Made by a program: the position numbers and the translations under genes. From Chersky-840 sp963794615 (GTDB lineage Bacteria > Actinomycetota > Acidimicrobiia > Acidimicrobiales > UBA8190), in contig CAWCEP010000011.1 of the NCBI GenBank assembly GCA_963794615.1, positions 1-64,000 on the forward strand: DNA of 64,000 nucleotides. The letters are read 5' to 3'. Below are positions 24,445 through 33,258 of the stretch, one piece after another (position 1 is the first letter of the stretch; the number at the start of each line of letters is the position of its first letter). The notes under the pieces were generated by a model. The model saw only the letters and a list, made by a program, of their open reading frames with translations, was not told the DNA's origin and did not search any database.

Positions 24445-24952
24445 GAGGAGCCTCCTCGGCGCCGAGCGATCGTTGCAGGACCTCTCTCCCCCGGAAGAGC
24501 CAGGACTTCACCGTGCCCTCGGGAACGCCCATCTCTTGGGCCACCTCGCTCACCGGCATTCCCAGAACGTGATGCAGCAGCAAGGCTTGGCGATGCGTCA
24601 CGGGGAGCGCCCGCAACGCGTTCTGCACGTCGTGGCGGGTAGCGGCGTCGTCCTCGCGGGCCGCCCAGGCTCGATCACCGAGGGGACGCAGGCGGCGGGT
24701 GCGACGCCACCGGCTGACCGCCACATTGATCGCCACCCGCCGCACCCACGCCTCGGGTCGGTCGTAGGAGCTGAGGGACTCCCAACCCGTCCAGAGGCGC
24801 CCGAAAGCCTCCTGGACAGCCTCCTCGGCCGCCTCGGGGTCAGCGGTCACCACCGTGACCTGACCCACCAGGCGGGCGAAGGATGAGGAGTAGAGGTCGG
24901 TGAATCTCGTGGTATCCACCCTGGCGTCCTCGATCTGCGATCCAGCGGCCAT
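24437..24952 (-). CDS. ECF-type RNA polymerase sigma factor
   Basis: About 171 residues with sigma region 2 (FTDLYSSSFARLV, then EAAEEAVQEAFGRLW and PEAWVRRVAINVA) and region 4 (LPVTHRQALLLHHVLGMPV, EVAQEMGVPEGTVKSWLFRG), and nothing between but a short linker. It is therefore a minimal group 4 sigma. The start is uncertain: ATG 24952 is used here, while GTG 24919 has GAGGA at 8-nt spacing and would remove 11 residues. It is coupled to the downstream membrane protein, its likely regulator. The target promoters are unknown. Confidence 0.9.
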   Translation of the reverse strand: MAAGSQIEDARVDTTRFTDLYSSSFARLVGQVTVVTADPEAAEEAVQEAFGRLWTGWESLSSYDRPEAWVRRVAINVAVSRWRRTRRLRPLGDRAWAAREDDAATRHDVQNALRALPVTHRQALLLHHVLGMPVSEVAQEMGVPEGTVKSWLFRGREVLQRSLGAEEAPRG

Positions 24953-25226
24953 TCCGCATGCGTCACACACGCCCGACGGGCCGGCCCGGTTGCGGCGCAT
25001 TTCCGATTTTGGTGCACCGCGACCCGTTGCAACGCCCCAAGAGCACCATCGCCGAGCTTGTCCCTGAGTGGGGGGACAGTCTTGGTGCACAGCCTGCTCG
25101 GGCTCGTGCGCCTTGGCGGCGCCCGGGCTCTGACGGCCCCAGCCTCCGTGGCTGCGACCTCACGTGTTCAGACAGCTCGCCGTCGGCCAGGGCGGGTTCG
25201 CCCTGCGAGGAAAAGGGATCGGGAGC

Positions 25227-26090
25227 TCAGTCGAGTCGGCGAGCTCGCCACGCGTCGGCTCGGAACGAGACATCGACAGTGACGTCGCCCTCGACTCCGA
25301 GGAGTTCTGCCAGGAGACGACGCGCCCCGGCGATCACGCGTTGGCGTGTCTCCTCGGGCATGGTGATGATCCAGCTCAGAGTGCCGAGCAGTCCGATCAT
25401 CTCGTCGGCGTTGAGAGCGACATCCCATCTGAACACTTCGTGTTGCGGTGGTTCGAAGCCGATGTCGGGAGGGATCTCCAGGGTCGACGCCGGACGTAGG
25501 GCATCACTGAGAATGAGACTCCTGACGTCGCCGGAACCATCATCGGTGTCGACGGGTCCAGAGGCCGCATCCCGTGGTCTCGCGGCAAGGAGCTCCCGGG
25601 CTTGGACGAGAAACGGGCCTTCCGGATCGGGCCCTGACCACAAGACGCCCAGAATCCCACCCGGTGCCAGGATGCGGCCCACCTCTCGGAGCGTCGGGAC
25701 CGGGTCCATCCAGTGCCATGACGACGATGCCAACACAGCATCAGCACCACCGTCGGGAAGGGGCATCGACTCCCCTCGACCCATGACGGCGGTGGCGCCG
25801 GGGAGCTCCTCGGTGAGCACGGCTCGCATGCGGTCATCGGGCTCGACGGCGACCACTTCGTCGGCCTTGTCGATCAAGAGCCTGGTCAAGGCACCGGTTC
25901 CGGCACCGAGGTCGACGACGCGTCCCACCCGCACGGGCAAGAGCCAGTCCACGGCCCGAAGAGGCGGTCCGGGACGGTAACGCTCGTAGTGCGAGGCGAC
26001 GGAGCCGAAGCTCCCGGCGCGCTTGACCTTCTCCTCTTCCGGGAGCTCGGAAAGCGGGACGTCGAGGTTCGTTGGGTTCACCTCGGCCAC
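25227..26090 (-). CDS. Class I SAM-dependent methyltransferase
   Basis: A 287-residue Methyltransf_11-type protein. Motif I is VVDLGAGTGALTRLL, the acidic end of strand 2 is VVAVEPDDRMRAVL, and motif III/IV is ADAVLASSSWHWMDP, all as in the UbiE/COQ5-like group. The N-terminal FGSVASHYERYRPGPP is also typical. GTG at 26090 is the start; a TAGAGT box 7 nt upstream and no Shine-Dalgarno suggest a leaderless transcript. It is probably cytosolic with a small-molecule substrate that cannot be named. Confidence 0.9.
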   Translation of the reverse strand: MAEVNPTNLDVPLSELPEEEKVKRAGSFGSVASHYERYRPGPPLRAVDWLLPVRVGRVVDLGAGTGALTRLLIDKADEVVAVEPDDRMRAVLTEELPGATAVMGRGESMPLPDGGADAVLASSSWHWMDPVPTLREVGRILAPGGILGVLWSGPDPEGPFLVQARELLAARPRDAASGPVDTDDGSGDVRSLILSDALRPASTLEIPPDIGFEPPQHEVFRWDVALNADEMIGLLGTLSWIITMPEETRQRVIAGARRLLAELLGVEGDVTVDVSFRADAWRARRLD

Positions 26091-26097
26091 GAGCCGG

Positions 26098-26103
26098 ACT
26101 CTA
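26098..26103 (-). promoter_or_regulatory. -10 box for leaderless methyltransferase gene
   Basis: TAGAGT on the minus strand ends 7 nt before the GTG at 26090. Confidence 0.5.
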
Positions 26104-26189
26104 TTCCTTCGGTCCGTGCTCGTTCACGCGCTCCAACAGTGCCCTGGCCATGGCCGAGCAGGACATCAGGAGGACGGCCGGTCGCGACC

Positions 26190-28322
26190 CTAGAAGTGCT
26201 CCTCCTTGGCGCTGCTGATCGTGTCCGCGACATCCAGCGTGGGAGCGGGGATGTAAACGGCCACGCTCGGCGCGGCGCGAGTCGGTTGGCCGATACTTGC
26301 CTTGCCGAGCGTGATGGTCAGGGTGTTTCTCCCGTCCCAGCGGATCACGGAGCAGCCAACGGTCTTGGTGGCGTTGCAACCGGTCACGCTCCCTCCGAAC
26401 GTTGCGTTGCCGCTGAAGTAGCCTCGTTGACCCAAGTCGATGGTGCCGAATTGGAATCCCCCGTTGCAGTCGGCGCTGTCGGTGACGCTGACCGTGTCAT
26501 CCCCCGATGACGGTTGGATCCCCTCGACCACCACGTTGGAGCCCACCAGGTCGGGAGACGACGAGGTACTCCAGGTGGAACAGAAGACCTCTGGCGATGG
26601 CGCCGGAGAGAACGTCACAATGATCTGATCTCCTGGTTGGGCCCGTCCGGCCGCGGTACCGCCGTTGACGATGCTCAAGGACGGCGCCAGAGGCGTGACC
26701 TCCGGCGAGAGGCCGGACGGCGGGCCAATGCCCACCGCGTTGGTCGCAGCTACCGTGAAGTCGTAGGGAGAGCCGTTGGTCAGCCCAACGACGTCCGCAG
26801 ACGTTGCCGATGACGCAAAGCTCTCCGAATCGTCGATTGCCCCTCCCACGTACGATGTCACCACGTACGAGGTGATCGGACTGCCCCCATCGCTCGGCGT
26901 CGACCACGACACGACGACGTCCCCGTCACCCGGGATCACACCGATCCCGATCGGGGTCGCCGGCACCGTCGTGGCTGATCCCGTGGAGGTCCCGGCATCG
27001 CCTGCAGGGCCACCCGGCTTCAGCGCCGATGTGGTCGTGGACGACCCGTTTGAGCCCGGCCCCACCCCGAGGGCATCGACAGGCTTCTCCGCGCCTCCGC
27101 CCAGCGGCTGCCGAGCATCGTTCCCCGAAGGATCGGGCGCTGCAGTCGGGGAGCCGCCCCCGACCGGAGGCACAACCGGACTCGCGGCCGGGCCGGGCGT
27201 CGGGGCGGGCACGGCCTTCAACGCCCCTGCCGTGACGGCCCCTGTGACCACGAGAGAGGCCGCCCCCACCCTGCCGAGGACCGCCACCGTCTGACCGAGC
27301 TGAGGGATGCTGCCCACGAACGGCAACGAGCCCAACCAGGCGAGAGGCCCGGTCACCGGTCGAAGGCGCGGGATCGAGACGTCGAGAAAGGCACGCACGA
27401 CCCTCGGGTCGAACTGCGATCCGGCACAGGCGGCGAGTTCGGCCCGGGCCGACTTCGGGCTCATGGCCGTCTTGTAACTCCGAACCGTCGTCATGGTGTC
27501 GTAGCAGTCGGCGACGGCCACGATCCGGCCGCCGAGCGAAATCTCATCTCCCTTGAGTCCATAGGGATATCCGGTGCCGTCGTACCTCTCGTGGTGTTCG
27601 GCGATGGTGCTCGCCCACTCGCCGAGCCAGCCGGCAAGGGGAGCGGTGAGCCGGGCTCCTTCGAGAGGATGGTTCTTGACGATCTCCCACTCGTAGTGTT
27701 CGAGCTTGCCCGGCTTGTTCAGGGTGAGGGGATGTACGGCGAGTTTGCCGATGTCATGGAGCAGTGCCGACCAACGTAAGCGGTCCCGGTCATCGGTCGA
27801 GAGGTCGAGTTCGTCAGCAATGAGGTCGGTCAACACACGTACACGCTCCCCGTGGCCGCGCGTGTGGCGGTCGTGAGCATTGAGCGCGCTCGCGAGAGCG
27901 AGAATCTTCTCGGCGGCCACGACAGGTTCATCTTCGATGCCGTGTGTCCGTGCTTCCTCGACACGACGAGCCAGATCTCGAGTGCTACCCGACTTCCGGA
28001 CCACGGCCAAGCGCTTGGGAGCCCGGTCGGGGAAGACCATGGTCATCTTCAAGAGCACCGCCAGCGGAAGCGCTCGGCGAGCCAACCGATCACTCGCAAA
28101 GAGGACGCCGGTGGGAACCACAAGGACCGCTACCCACCAACCCGCTAGAGACAGCATGGTACGCGGCCTCGGTAGCAAATGCGCTGTCACCGTGGCCGCA
28201 GTGATGGACAGGGCGATGGGAACGACGACGACCGCCCCGCTCACCACCTTGGACAGGATTGGTCGACCCTGCCAGCGGTCGTCTGGGGCGTCGGTCTTGC
28301 CCTTCCTACGGATGATCGCCAT
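26190..28322 (-). CDS. Membrane HD-GYP domain protein with exported fibronectin type III region
   Basis: 710 residues. Two membrane helices lie at about 29-50 and 57-77. A cytosolic HD-GYP phosphohydrolase domain (about 135-330) follows, with HTRGHGERV, the HD dyad in LLHDIGKLAVHP (His189/Asp190) and HHERYDGTGYP (243-253). A third helix (about 345-370) is followed by a Pro/Ser/Thr linker, an FN3-like domain (about 455-550, PIGIGVIPGDGDVVVSWS) and a Cys-containing C-terminal domain. The catalytic residues needed for cyclic-di-GMP hydrolysis are present. Fusion to an exported adhesive or sensing module suggests a transmembrane signal receptor. A 50-residue gene lies 32 nt upstream. Confidence 0.9.
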   Translation of the reverse strand: MAIIRRKGKTDAPDDRWQGRPILSKVVSGAVVVVPIALSITAATVTAHLLPRPRTMLSLAGWWVAVLVVPTGVLFASDRLARRALPLAVLLKMTMVFPDRAPKRLAVVRKSGSTRDLARRVEEARTHGIEDEPVVAAEKILALASALNAHDRHTRGHGERVRVLTDLIADELDLSTDDRDRLRWSALLHDIGKLAVHPLTLNKPGKLEHYEWEIVKNHPLEGARLTAPLAGWLGEWASTIAEHHERYDGTGYPYGLKGDEISLGGRIVAVADCYDTMTTVRSYKTAMSPKSARAELAACAGSQFDPRVVRAFLDVSIPRLRPVTGPLAWLGSLPFVGSIPQLGQTVAVLGRVGAASLVVTGAVTAGALKAVPAPTPGPAASPVVPPVGGGSPTAAPDPSGNDARQPLGGGAEKPVDALGVGPGSNGSSTTTSALKPGGPAGDAGTSTGSATTVPATPIGIGVIPGDGDVVVSWSTPSDGGSPITSYVVTSYVGGAIDDSESFASSATSADVVGLTNGSPYDFTVAATNAVGIGPPSGLSPEVTPLAPSLSIVNGGTAAGRAQPGDQIIVTFSPAPSPEVFCSTWSTSSSPDLVGSNVVVEGIQPSSGDDTVSVTDSADCNGGFQFGTIDLGQRGYFSGNATFGGSVTGCNATKTVGCSVIRWDGRNTLTITLGKASIGQPTRAAPSVAVYIPAPTLDVADTISSAKEEHF

Positions 28323-28354
28323 CGCGCTACACTCGCCTGCTTGCCGAGTCGGAG

Positions 28355-28507
28355 TTAGGTCGGCTCGGAGGGTGAGAGCGCGTTGAGTTCGGCTTGTGCT
28401 TCTTGGCGCTGTGCCCGCAGGTGAGTGATGTCATCGTCGATCTGCTTCAGGGCCAGTTGGAGCTCCGCTACCCTCCTCGTTTCGGCGCGGGACAACGGTC
28501 GGTTCAT
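28355..28507 (-). CDS. 50-residue coiled-coil protein
   Basis: The product is nearly all helix with heptad-like spacing (RVAELQLALKQIDDDITHLR, AQRQEAQAELNAL) and no membrane segment. ATG 28507 has AGGAG close upstream. It ends 32 nt before the HD-GYP gene and is probably its operon partner, perhaps a small dimeric adaptor. A longer frame upstream of the ATG is antisense to the MscS region and is rejected. Similar short helical proteins occur at 41031 and 42496. Confidence 0.65.
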   Translation of the reverse strand: MNRPLSRAETRRVAELQLALKQIDDDITHLRAQRQEAQAELNALSPSEPT

Positions 28508-28760
28508 GGCTCCTGCCCCCCCGGCGGATCGGTCGCTGGACGCATGGAAAACAGGTATCGGCAGATGCCCCGACCAGCCTGAGCAGCCGAGACGGCGGGC
28601 CCCGCCCCCAGCCGAGAAACCCTCGTCAGCGAGGCAGAGCAGCGCCCGTGCGCCTCCTCCCGGCCTGAGACAGGGGCCGAGATCGAGCCTCCCGACGGGG
28701 CCCGACCGAGGTCGGCCACTGAGACGGACGAGCCGTCCCCTGGGCCAGAATGAGACCGTC

Positions 28761-29657
28761 ATGCTGGCTGCCATCACACCGTTGTCCGACTTCGATCGCT
28801 GGGCGCGGACGAGTGCCCTCGAGATCGTCATGTTCGTCACGGGGGCGATCCTGGTCACACGGTTGGCCACGTGGACGAGCCGGAACGTCACGGCGCGGAT
28901 CGACCAGCGGGCAGAAAGCGGCGATGCCCTGGTGCGCTCGGAAGCGGCCAAGCACCGCCACGCTGTCATCGAAGTGATCACGTGGACGTTCTTGGTCTTG
29001 GCCTACTTCGTGACCGGCGTCCTCGTAATCCAGAGACTGGGCGTGCCACTCACCAGCTTGGTGGCGCCGGCCACCGTGGCGGGTGTGGCGATAGGTTTCG
29101 GAGCTCAACGAGTCGTCCAAGACATTCTGGCCGGCTTCTTCATCGTCGCTGAGCGTCAGTACGGTTTCGGGGACGTCGTCCGTATCTCGCCCTTGGGCAC
29201 GACTACCGGAGTCACCGGGACGGTTGAGGAAGTCACCTTGCGCGTGACTCGCCTGCGAACAGTCAGTGGGGAGGTCGTCTTCGTTCCCAACGGTCAGATC
29301 GTCCAGGTGACCAACCTCTCGCGCGATTGGGCTCGAGCTGTCATCGACATACCCGTACCAGCTGCCGCCGACATCAACGCCGTCACGACCACCTTGCGTC
29401 AGGTCTGCAAAGAGGCCTTTGCCGACGACCAGCTTCGGCCACTCCTACTCGACGCGCCCTCGGTTATGGGCGTCGAATCCATCGCCGTGGACCACGTCGT
29501 GATCCGGATGGTGGCTCGAACCTTGCCCGGTAAGCAGTTCGAGGTCAGCCGGACCTTGCGTCAACGCATTGCGGTGGCGCTGCGCCAGAAAGGAATCATC
29601 GTCTCGACTACTACCGAGACGGCCGACGCCGAGAGCCAAGAGGAACCCGATTCATGA
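28761..29657 (+). CDS. Small-conductance mechanosensitive channel (MscS family)
   Basis: 298 residues with three membrane helices, the pore-lining TM3 APATVAGVAIGFGAQRVV followed by QDILAGFFIVAERQYGFGD, and the beta domain GTVEEVTLRVTRLRT with FVPNGQIVQVTNLSR. These are diagnostic of MscS. It would gate under membrane tension to release solutes in osmotic downshock. ATG 28761 is used although the frame extends upstream; CAGAAT lies 9 nt before it. The stop overlaps the next gene by 4 nt (ATGA). Confidence 0.95.
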   Translation: MLAAITPLSDFDRWARTSALEIVMFVTGAILVTRLATWTSRNVTARIDQRAESGDALVRSEAAKHRHAVIEVITWTFLVLAYFVTGVLVIQRLGVPLTSLVAPATVAGVAIGFGAQRVVQDILAGFFIVAERQYGFGDVVRISPLGTTTGVTGTVEEVTLRVTRLRTVSGEVVFVPNGQIVQVTNLSRDWARAVIDIPVPAAADINAVTTTLRQVCKEAFADDQLRPLLLDAPSVMGVESIAVDHVVIRMVARTLPGKQFEVSRTLRQRIAVALRQKGIIVSTTTETADAESQEEPDS

Positions 29658-30010
29658 AGCGCCTCCACATCCGGGTGACCACTCTGGTGACGCTCGGTAT
29701 CTTCCTGGCGGCGCTGACCACGTACATCCTGGTGCGTCCCCCTCCTCTGGCGACGGTCTCGGTGACGCAGGGCGTTGTTCCCCCTCCCGTGACGACGACC
29801 ACCCCCGTTTTTCCTTCCACGACGCTGCGGCCGCGTGCGACGACCACAACCTCTTCAAGCACCACCACGAGCTCCACCTCGACCTCCACCACCATCTCGA
29901 CGCCAAACACATCGTCATCCACGACACGTGGTTCCCCGGTGGGGACCAGCTCCTCCACGACGACACCCAAGACCACCGGAGCATCGACGACCTCCACCAC
30001 CACGCGTTGA
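29654..30010 (+). CDS. Membrane-anchored Thr/Ser-rich small protein
   Basis: 118 residues: a short basic N-terminus, one membrane helix (LVTLGIFLAALTTYILV) and a tail of almost pure Thr/Ser/Pro repeats (for example TTTTSSSTTTSSTSTSTT) with no domain. The ATGA overlap with the MscS gene implies coupled translation. A flexible wall-spanning or glycosylated stalk tethered near the channel is a reasonable guess; no enzyme motif is present. Confidence 0.75.
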   Translation: MKRLHIRVTTLVTLGIFLAALTTYILVRPPPLATVSVTQGVVPPPVTTTTPVFPSTTLRPRATTTTSSSTTTSSTSTSTTISTPNTSSSTTRGSPVGTSSSTTTPKTTGASTTSTTTR

Positions 30011-30052
30011 ACCGCTCACCCGGAGGCGCGGCTGCATCGATCACAACCGGGG

Positions 30053-30058
30053 CATACT
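30053..30058 (+). promoter_or_regulatory. -10 box for leaderless AraC-type gene
   Basis: CATACT ends 6 nt before the GTG at 30065, with no Shine-Dalgarno. Confidence 0.5.
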
Positions 30059-30064
30059 GAGGCC

Positions 30065-30499
30065 GTGGCAACGGTACCCCTGGCCCGCCATCTGCTTCGA
30101 GCCAAGGACTTCGCCGATGCCCGCTACTCCGACCCCCTTTCGGTCGCCGACCTGGCGGCCGTGGCCAACCTGTCGCCCGCGCACTTCAGCAGGCAATTCA
30201 AGAGAGTCTTCGGCGAATCACCCCATCAGTACCTCTTGACTCGGCGATTGGAGCGGGCCGCGGCCCTGCTGCGCACGAGTGACTGGTCGATCCCCGACGT
30301 CTGCTTCGCCGTCGGGTGCAGCAGCGTCGGCTCGTTCACCACCAGTTTCCGTCGGATGTTCGGCCAGACGCCACGCGCCTACCGAGCCGTGCACCCCCCC
30401 GCCGAGTCGTGGGTCCGTATCCCACGCTGCGTAGCCCAGGCCTACGGCCGCCCCCAGAACCGCACGTTTCGAGAAGACAGCACCACACCAGGCTCTTAG
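30065..30499 (+). CDS. AraC family transcriptional regulator (DNA-binding domain only)
   Basis: 144 residues made almost entirely of the AraC double helix-turn-helix: SVADLAAVANLSPAHFSRQF for the first and WSIPDVCFAVGCSSVGSFTT then FRRMFGQTPRAYR for the second. There is no N-terminal ligand domain, as in SoxS/MarA-like or VOC-linked regulators. It lies 32 nt before a VOC-family gene on the same strand and is likely its operon partner and regulator, a common pairing in Actinobacteria. Confidence 0.92.
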   Translation: MATVPLARHLLRAKDFADARYSDPLSVADLAAVANLSPAHFSRQFKRVFGESPHQYLLTRRLERAAALLRTSDWSIPDVCFAVGCSSVGSFTTSFRRMFGQTPRAYRAVHPPAESWVRIPRCVAQAYGRPQNRTFREDSTTPGS

Positions 30500-30531
30500 G
30501 CTCGTTTCACGCGAATCAACTGGGAGGATCG

Positions 30532-30963
30532 ATGATCAAGATCGCCAACGCGCAATTCTGGGTGCACGATCAGGATGAAGCACTCGCTTTCTATACGAAG
30601 ATCCTTGGCTGGGAGGTGCGCGCCGACGTCACCATGGAATCCTGGAACTTCCGCTGGCTCTGCGTAGGACCTGCCGGCCGGGAAGACGTGGGTCTCGTCT
30701 TGATGCCCGTACCCGGTCCGCCCATGCTCGATGCAGAGGACAGTGCCGACCTCGCCGAGCTGGTGGCCAAGGGTGCGGGCGGCACGCTCTTCCTCGAAAC
30801 CGACGACTGCCAGGCCAGCTACGACGAATTGACGGCACGCGGCGTCGAGTTCAACGACCCGCCCACGGAGCAGCCCTACGGCATCGACACCTCGTTCCGG
30901 GACCCATCGGGTAACAACATCAGGCTCACCCAGGTGCTGGAGTTCGATCCGTCCCGGCAATGA
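30532..30963 (+). CDS. VOC family protein (glyoxalase-like)
   Basis: 143 residues with two VOC repeats, starting NAQFWVHDQDEALAFYTKIL and ending DTSFRDPSGNNIRLTQ. GGAGG lies 4 nt before the ATG at 30532. Preceded by an AraC-type regulator in the same unit. Members bind a metal and act as lyases, isomerases, dioxygenases or antibiotic-sequestering proteins. The sequence does not single out one of these. Confidence 0.9.
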   Translation: MIKIANAQFWVHDQDEALAFYTKILGWEVRADVTMESWNFRWLCVGPAGREDVGLVLMPVPGPPMLDAEDSADLAELVAKGAGGTLFLETDDCQASYDELTARGVEFNDPPTEQPYGIDTSFRDPSGNNIRLTQVLEFDPSRQ

Positions 30964-31020
30964 CGGACCGAGTGTTCCCGGGGCTGAACCGAGCTCGCCA
31001 GGCCTGATGCCGGAACCGCG

Positions 31021-31239
31021 TCAGCGGTCGCCGCTCGACCGCACATCCCGGAGTCCGAAGACGTCTGCGAGGACCTCTCCGGTTCCGCGCCGTCGTACTC
31101 GCACGCCCCCGGGAAGGACTTCGGCGACAGCGAATCCACGTGCCCACTGCTCCGCCTGATACCGCGTGCGAACCTCGACAAGGTCTCCCGGCCGCACCTC
31201 TGGGAGCCACAATTCCGATTCGAATGACGCGTGCTCCAT
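31021..31239 (-). CDS. Small hypothetical protein
   Basis: 72 residues, beta-rich and charged (PEVRPGDLVEVRTRYQAEQW, VLPGGVRVRRRGTGEVLAD), suggesting a small SH3-like or OB-like barrel. ATG 31239 has GAGAGGAGA upstream. Transcribed alone, convergent with the VOC gene. No family recognised. Confidence 0.7.
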   Translation of the reverse strand: MEHASFESELWLPEVRPGDLVEVRTRYQAEQWARGFAVAEVLPGGVRVRRRGTGEVLADVFGLRDVRSSGDR

Positions 31240-31572
31240 TACTGGTCTCCTCTCAGCCTCTCGGGAATCTCACGATCTTCGAAGCCCTATCGCTGGACGG
31301 CGGCTCGCGAACATCAGCGTGCAGTAGGAGAAGTACGCGTCATCGTACTACCGCCTGAGCGGCTGCCGAACACCGAACTCTGCAGAACGTCCAACGCGTC
31401 GGTGCCAAGAAACCACCTATACCCCTCGCGAGAAACCACCTAGACGAACCCGCATTTACCAGATGTTCACAGAATGATCGCGAACCGTTTTGATCCCCAC
31501 TGCATACTTCTCGTGTTTCGAGCGCGGCGGCTTGCGCTGGTGCTCGCACTCCCTGCACGCGAAGGAGAGTTC
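31240..31572. other. Intergenic region before phospholipase C, with direct repeats
   Basis: This 333-nt spacer holds no gene. It has two exact copies of AGAAACCACCTA at 31408-31419 and 31431-31442, offset by 23 nt (about two helical turns), 130-165 nt before the phospholipase start. GTTCACAG near 31465 resembles a single half of a PhoP-type site. These could be activator sites for phosphate or stress control. Confidence 0.5.
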
Positions 31573-33168
31573 GTGACGTCACGATCAGGATCGAACGAGG
31601 ACGCCAGTCAACCCATAGCGAGACTGGACCGGCGTCGATTCCTCCAGACCGGGATCGCGGCCGGGGTGGCGGGAGTCGGCTTGTCGGCGCGCTCGGGGCT
31701 GCTCCTTGACCGGGCCATGACACATGGGGCACACCGCGGCACGCTGAGCGACATTGAGCACGTCGTGATCTTGATGCAGGAGAACCGATCCTTCGACCAC
31801 TACTTCGGAACTCTGTCCGGTGTCCGAGGATTCTCAAAAGGCGCTGTGCTCAAGCAGACCGTCGGAGGGCGGAGATTCCCGATCTTCGACCAGTTCGGCT
31901 ACAAACCGGGCGTCGGTGTGGATGCAGCTGGATACCTCCAGCCCTTCCATTTGCAGAGCAAGCCGCCGTCGGAGAATGGTCAAGCCACCAACGACATCAG
32001 CCACAACTGGGGGCCCCAGCACGAGAGTTGGCACTTCGGGGCCATGGACGGCTTCGTCACGTCGCACATCGCGGCTGACGGCGCCGAGAACGGGCCGGTG
32101 ACGATGGGATACTTCACTCGATCGGACTTGGCCTTCTACTACGCACTGGCTGATGCTTTCACGATTTGCGATGGGTACCACTGTTCGGTTCTCGGTCCAA
32201 CCGATCCGAATCGGGTCATGTCGATCGCCGCCACCATCGATCCGGGAGGAGTCGCAGGTGGTCCGGTGCTCGAGACGTACACCGGCGACCGGCAGACGCA
32301 CTATGGAACCTTCACCTGGGAGACAATGCCCGAACGATTGAGCGCGGCGGGGATCGGCTGGAAGGTCTACAACGACCCGACCGCCCTCTTGGAGCTCAGT
32401 CCGTTCCCCTACTTCAAGGTCTATTCGGAGCCATCGTCGCCAGCGGAGCTCGAGTTGGCGTCGCGGGCCTTGTCGCCGACGTATCCCACGTCATTCGAGG
32501 CAGACGTCGCCACGGGCACGCTTCCGGCGGTCTCCTGGATCATCCCACCTCTGGCTCAGTGTGAGCACCCAGCCGCGCCCCCCGAATATGGCGAGAACCT
32601 CGTGCAATCGATCCTCGAGACCCTGGTCTCGAATCCGGACGTCTGGAGCCGAACCGTGCTGTTCATCGTGTACGACGAGAACGGCGGTTTCTTCGACCAC
32701 GTACCCCCACCGACCCCCCCGCCAGGGACTGAGGGCGAGCACCTGACCGTCTCGCCACTCCCATCGGCAGCGTCTGGCGTGGCAGGTCCGATCGGCCTCG
32801 GGTTTCGTGTCCCCTGCCTCGTCGTGTCTCCCTTCAGCCGGGGTGGCTACTACTGCGACCAGACGTTTGACCACACGTCCCTTCTCCGATTCCTGGAAAC
32901 CCGGTTTGCGGTCGAAGTACCGAATCTCTCTCCTTGGCGTCGATCGGTCACCGGCGACCTCACCAAGGCCCTCGGATTTCGCCACCGACCCATTACGTCG
33001 GTGCCGAACCTCCCTGCAACGTCGCTGGGAGACACCGCTGTTGCCGAACAGGCGGTGATCAACGCCCTGGCGGGTACCGAGGACCTGGGCGTGGCGTACC
33101 CGCTCCCGACCGGCAATGCCATGCCACACCAGGAGGGGCGCCCCCGGCGGCGAAGGGTGTCGACCTAG
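31573..33168 (+). CDS. Tat-exported phospholipase C / acid phosphatase family protein
   Basis: 531 residues of the phosphoesterase (PlcA-D) family. The N-terminus has a twin-arginine signal (LDRRRFLQTGIAAGVAGVGL). The mature protein opens with the signature HVVILMQENRSFDHYFGTL and contains metal and active-site blocks PTDPNRVMS, VYDENGGFFDHV and PCLVVSPFSRGGY. It would hydrolyse phospholipids (or phosphomonoesters) outside the cell. GTG 31573 has AAGGAGA 4-5 nt upstream and is preferred to an upstream frame from 31474. The C-terminus is basic. Likely phosphate-scavenging or host/lipid interaction. Confidence 0.93.
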   Translation: MTSRSGSNEDASQPIARLDRRRFLQTGIAAGVAGVGLSARSGLLLDRAMTHGAHRGTLSDIEHVVILMQENRSFDHYFGTLSGVRGFSKGAVLKQTVGGRRFPIFDQFGYKPGVGVDAAGYLQPFHLQSKPPSENGQATNDISHNWGPQHESWHFGAMDGFVTSHIAADGAENGPVTMGYFTRSDLAFYYALADAFTICDGYHCSVLGPTDPNRVMSIAATIDPGGVAGGPVLETYTGDRQTHYGTFTWETMPERLSAAGIGWKVYNDPTALLELSPFPYFKVYSEPSSPAELELASRALSPTYPTSFEADVATGTLPAVSWIIPPLAQCEHPAAPPEYGENLVQSILETLVSNPDVWSRTVLFIVYDENGGFFDHVPPPTPPPGTEGEHLTVSPLPSAASGVAGPIGLGFRVPCLVVSPFSRGGYYCDQTFDHTSLLRFLETRFAVEVPNLSPWRRSVTGDLTKALGFRHRPITSVPNLPATSLGDTAVAEQAVINALAGTEDLGVAYPLPTGNAMPHQEGRPRRRRVST

Positions 33169-33246
33169 GCAGATCGTTCATTCGCGTCGAGGGATCGGCT
33201 CCTCGAAGCACCGCTTCGTCACCCCGCGTGGGATGCACCGGCGACA

Positions 33247-33252
33247 TATCCT
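33247..33252 (+). promoter_or_regulatory. -10 box for leaderless SDR gene
   Basis: TATCCT ends 6 nt before the ATG at 33259. Confidence 0.5.
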
Positions 33253-33258
33253 CTTTTC

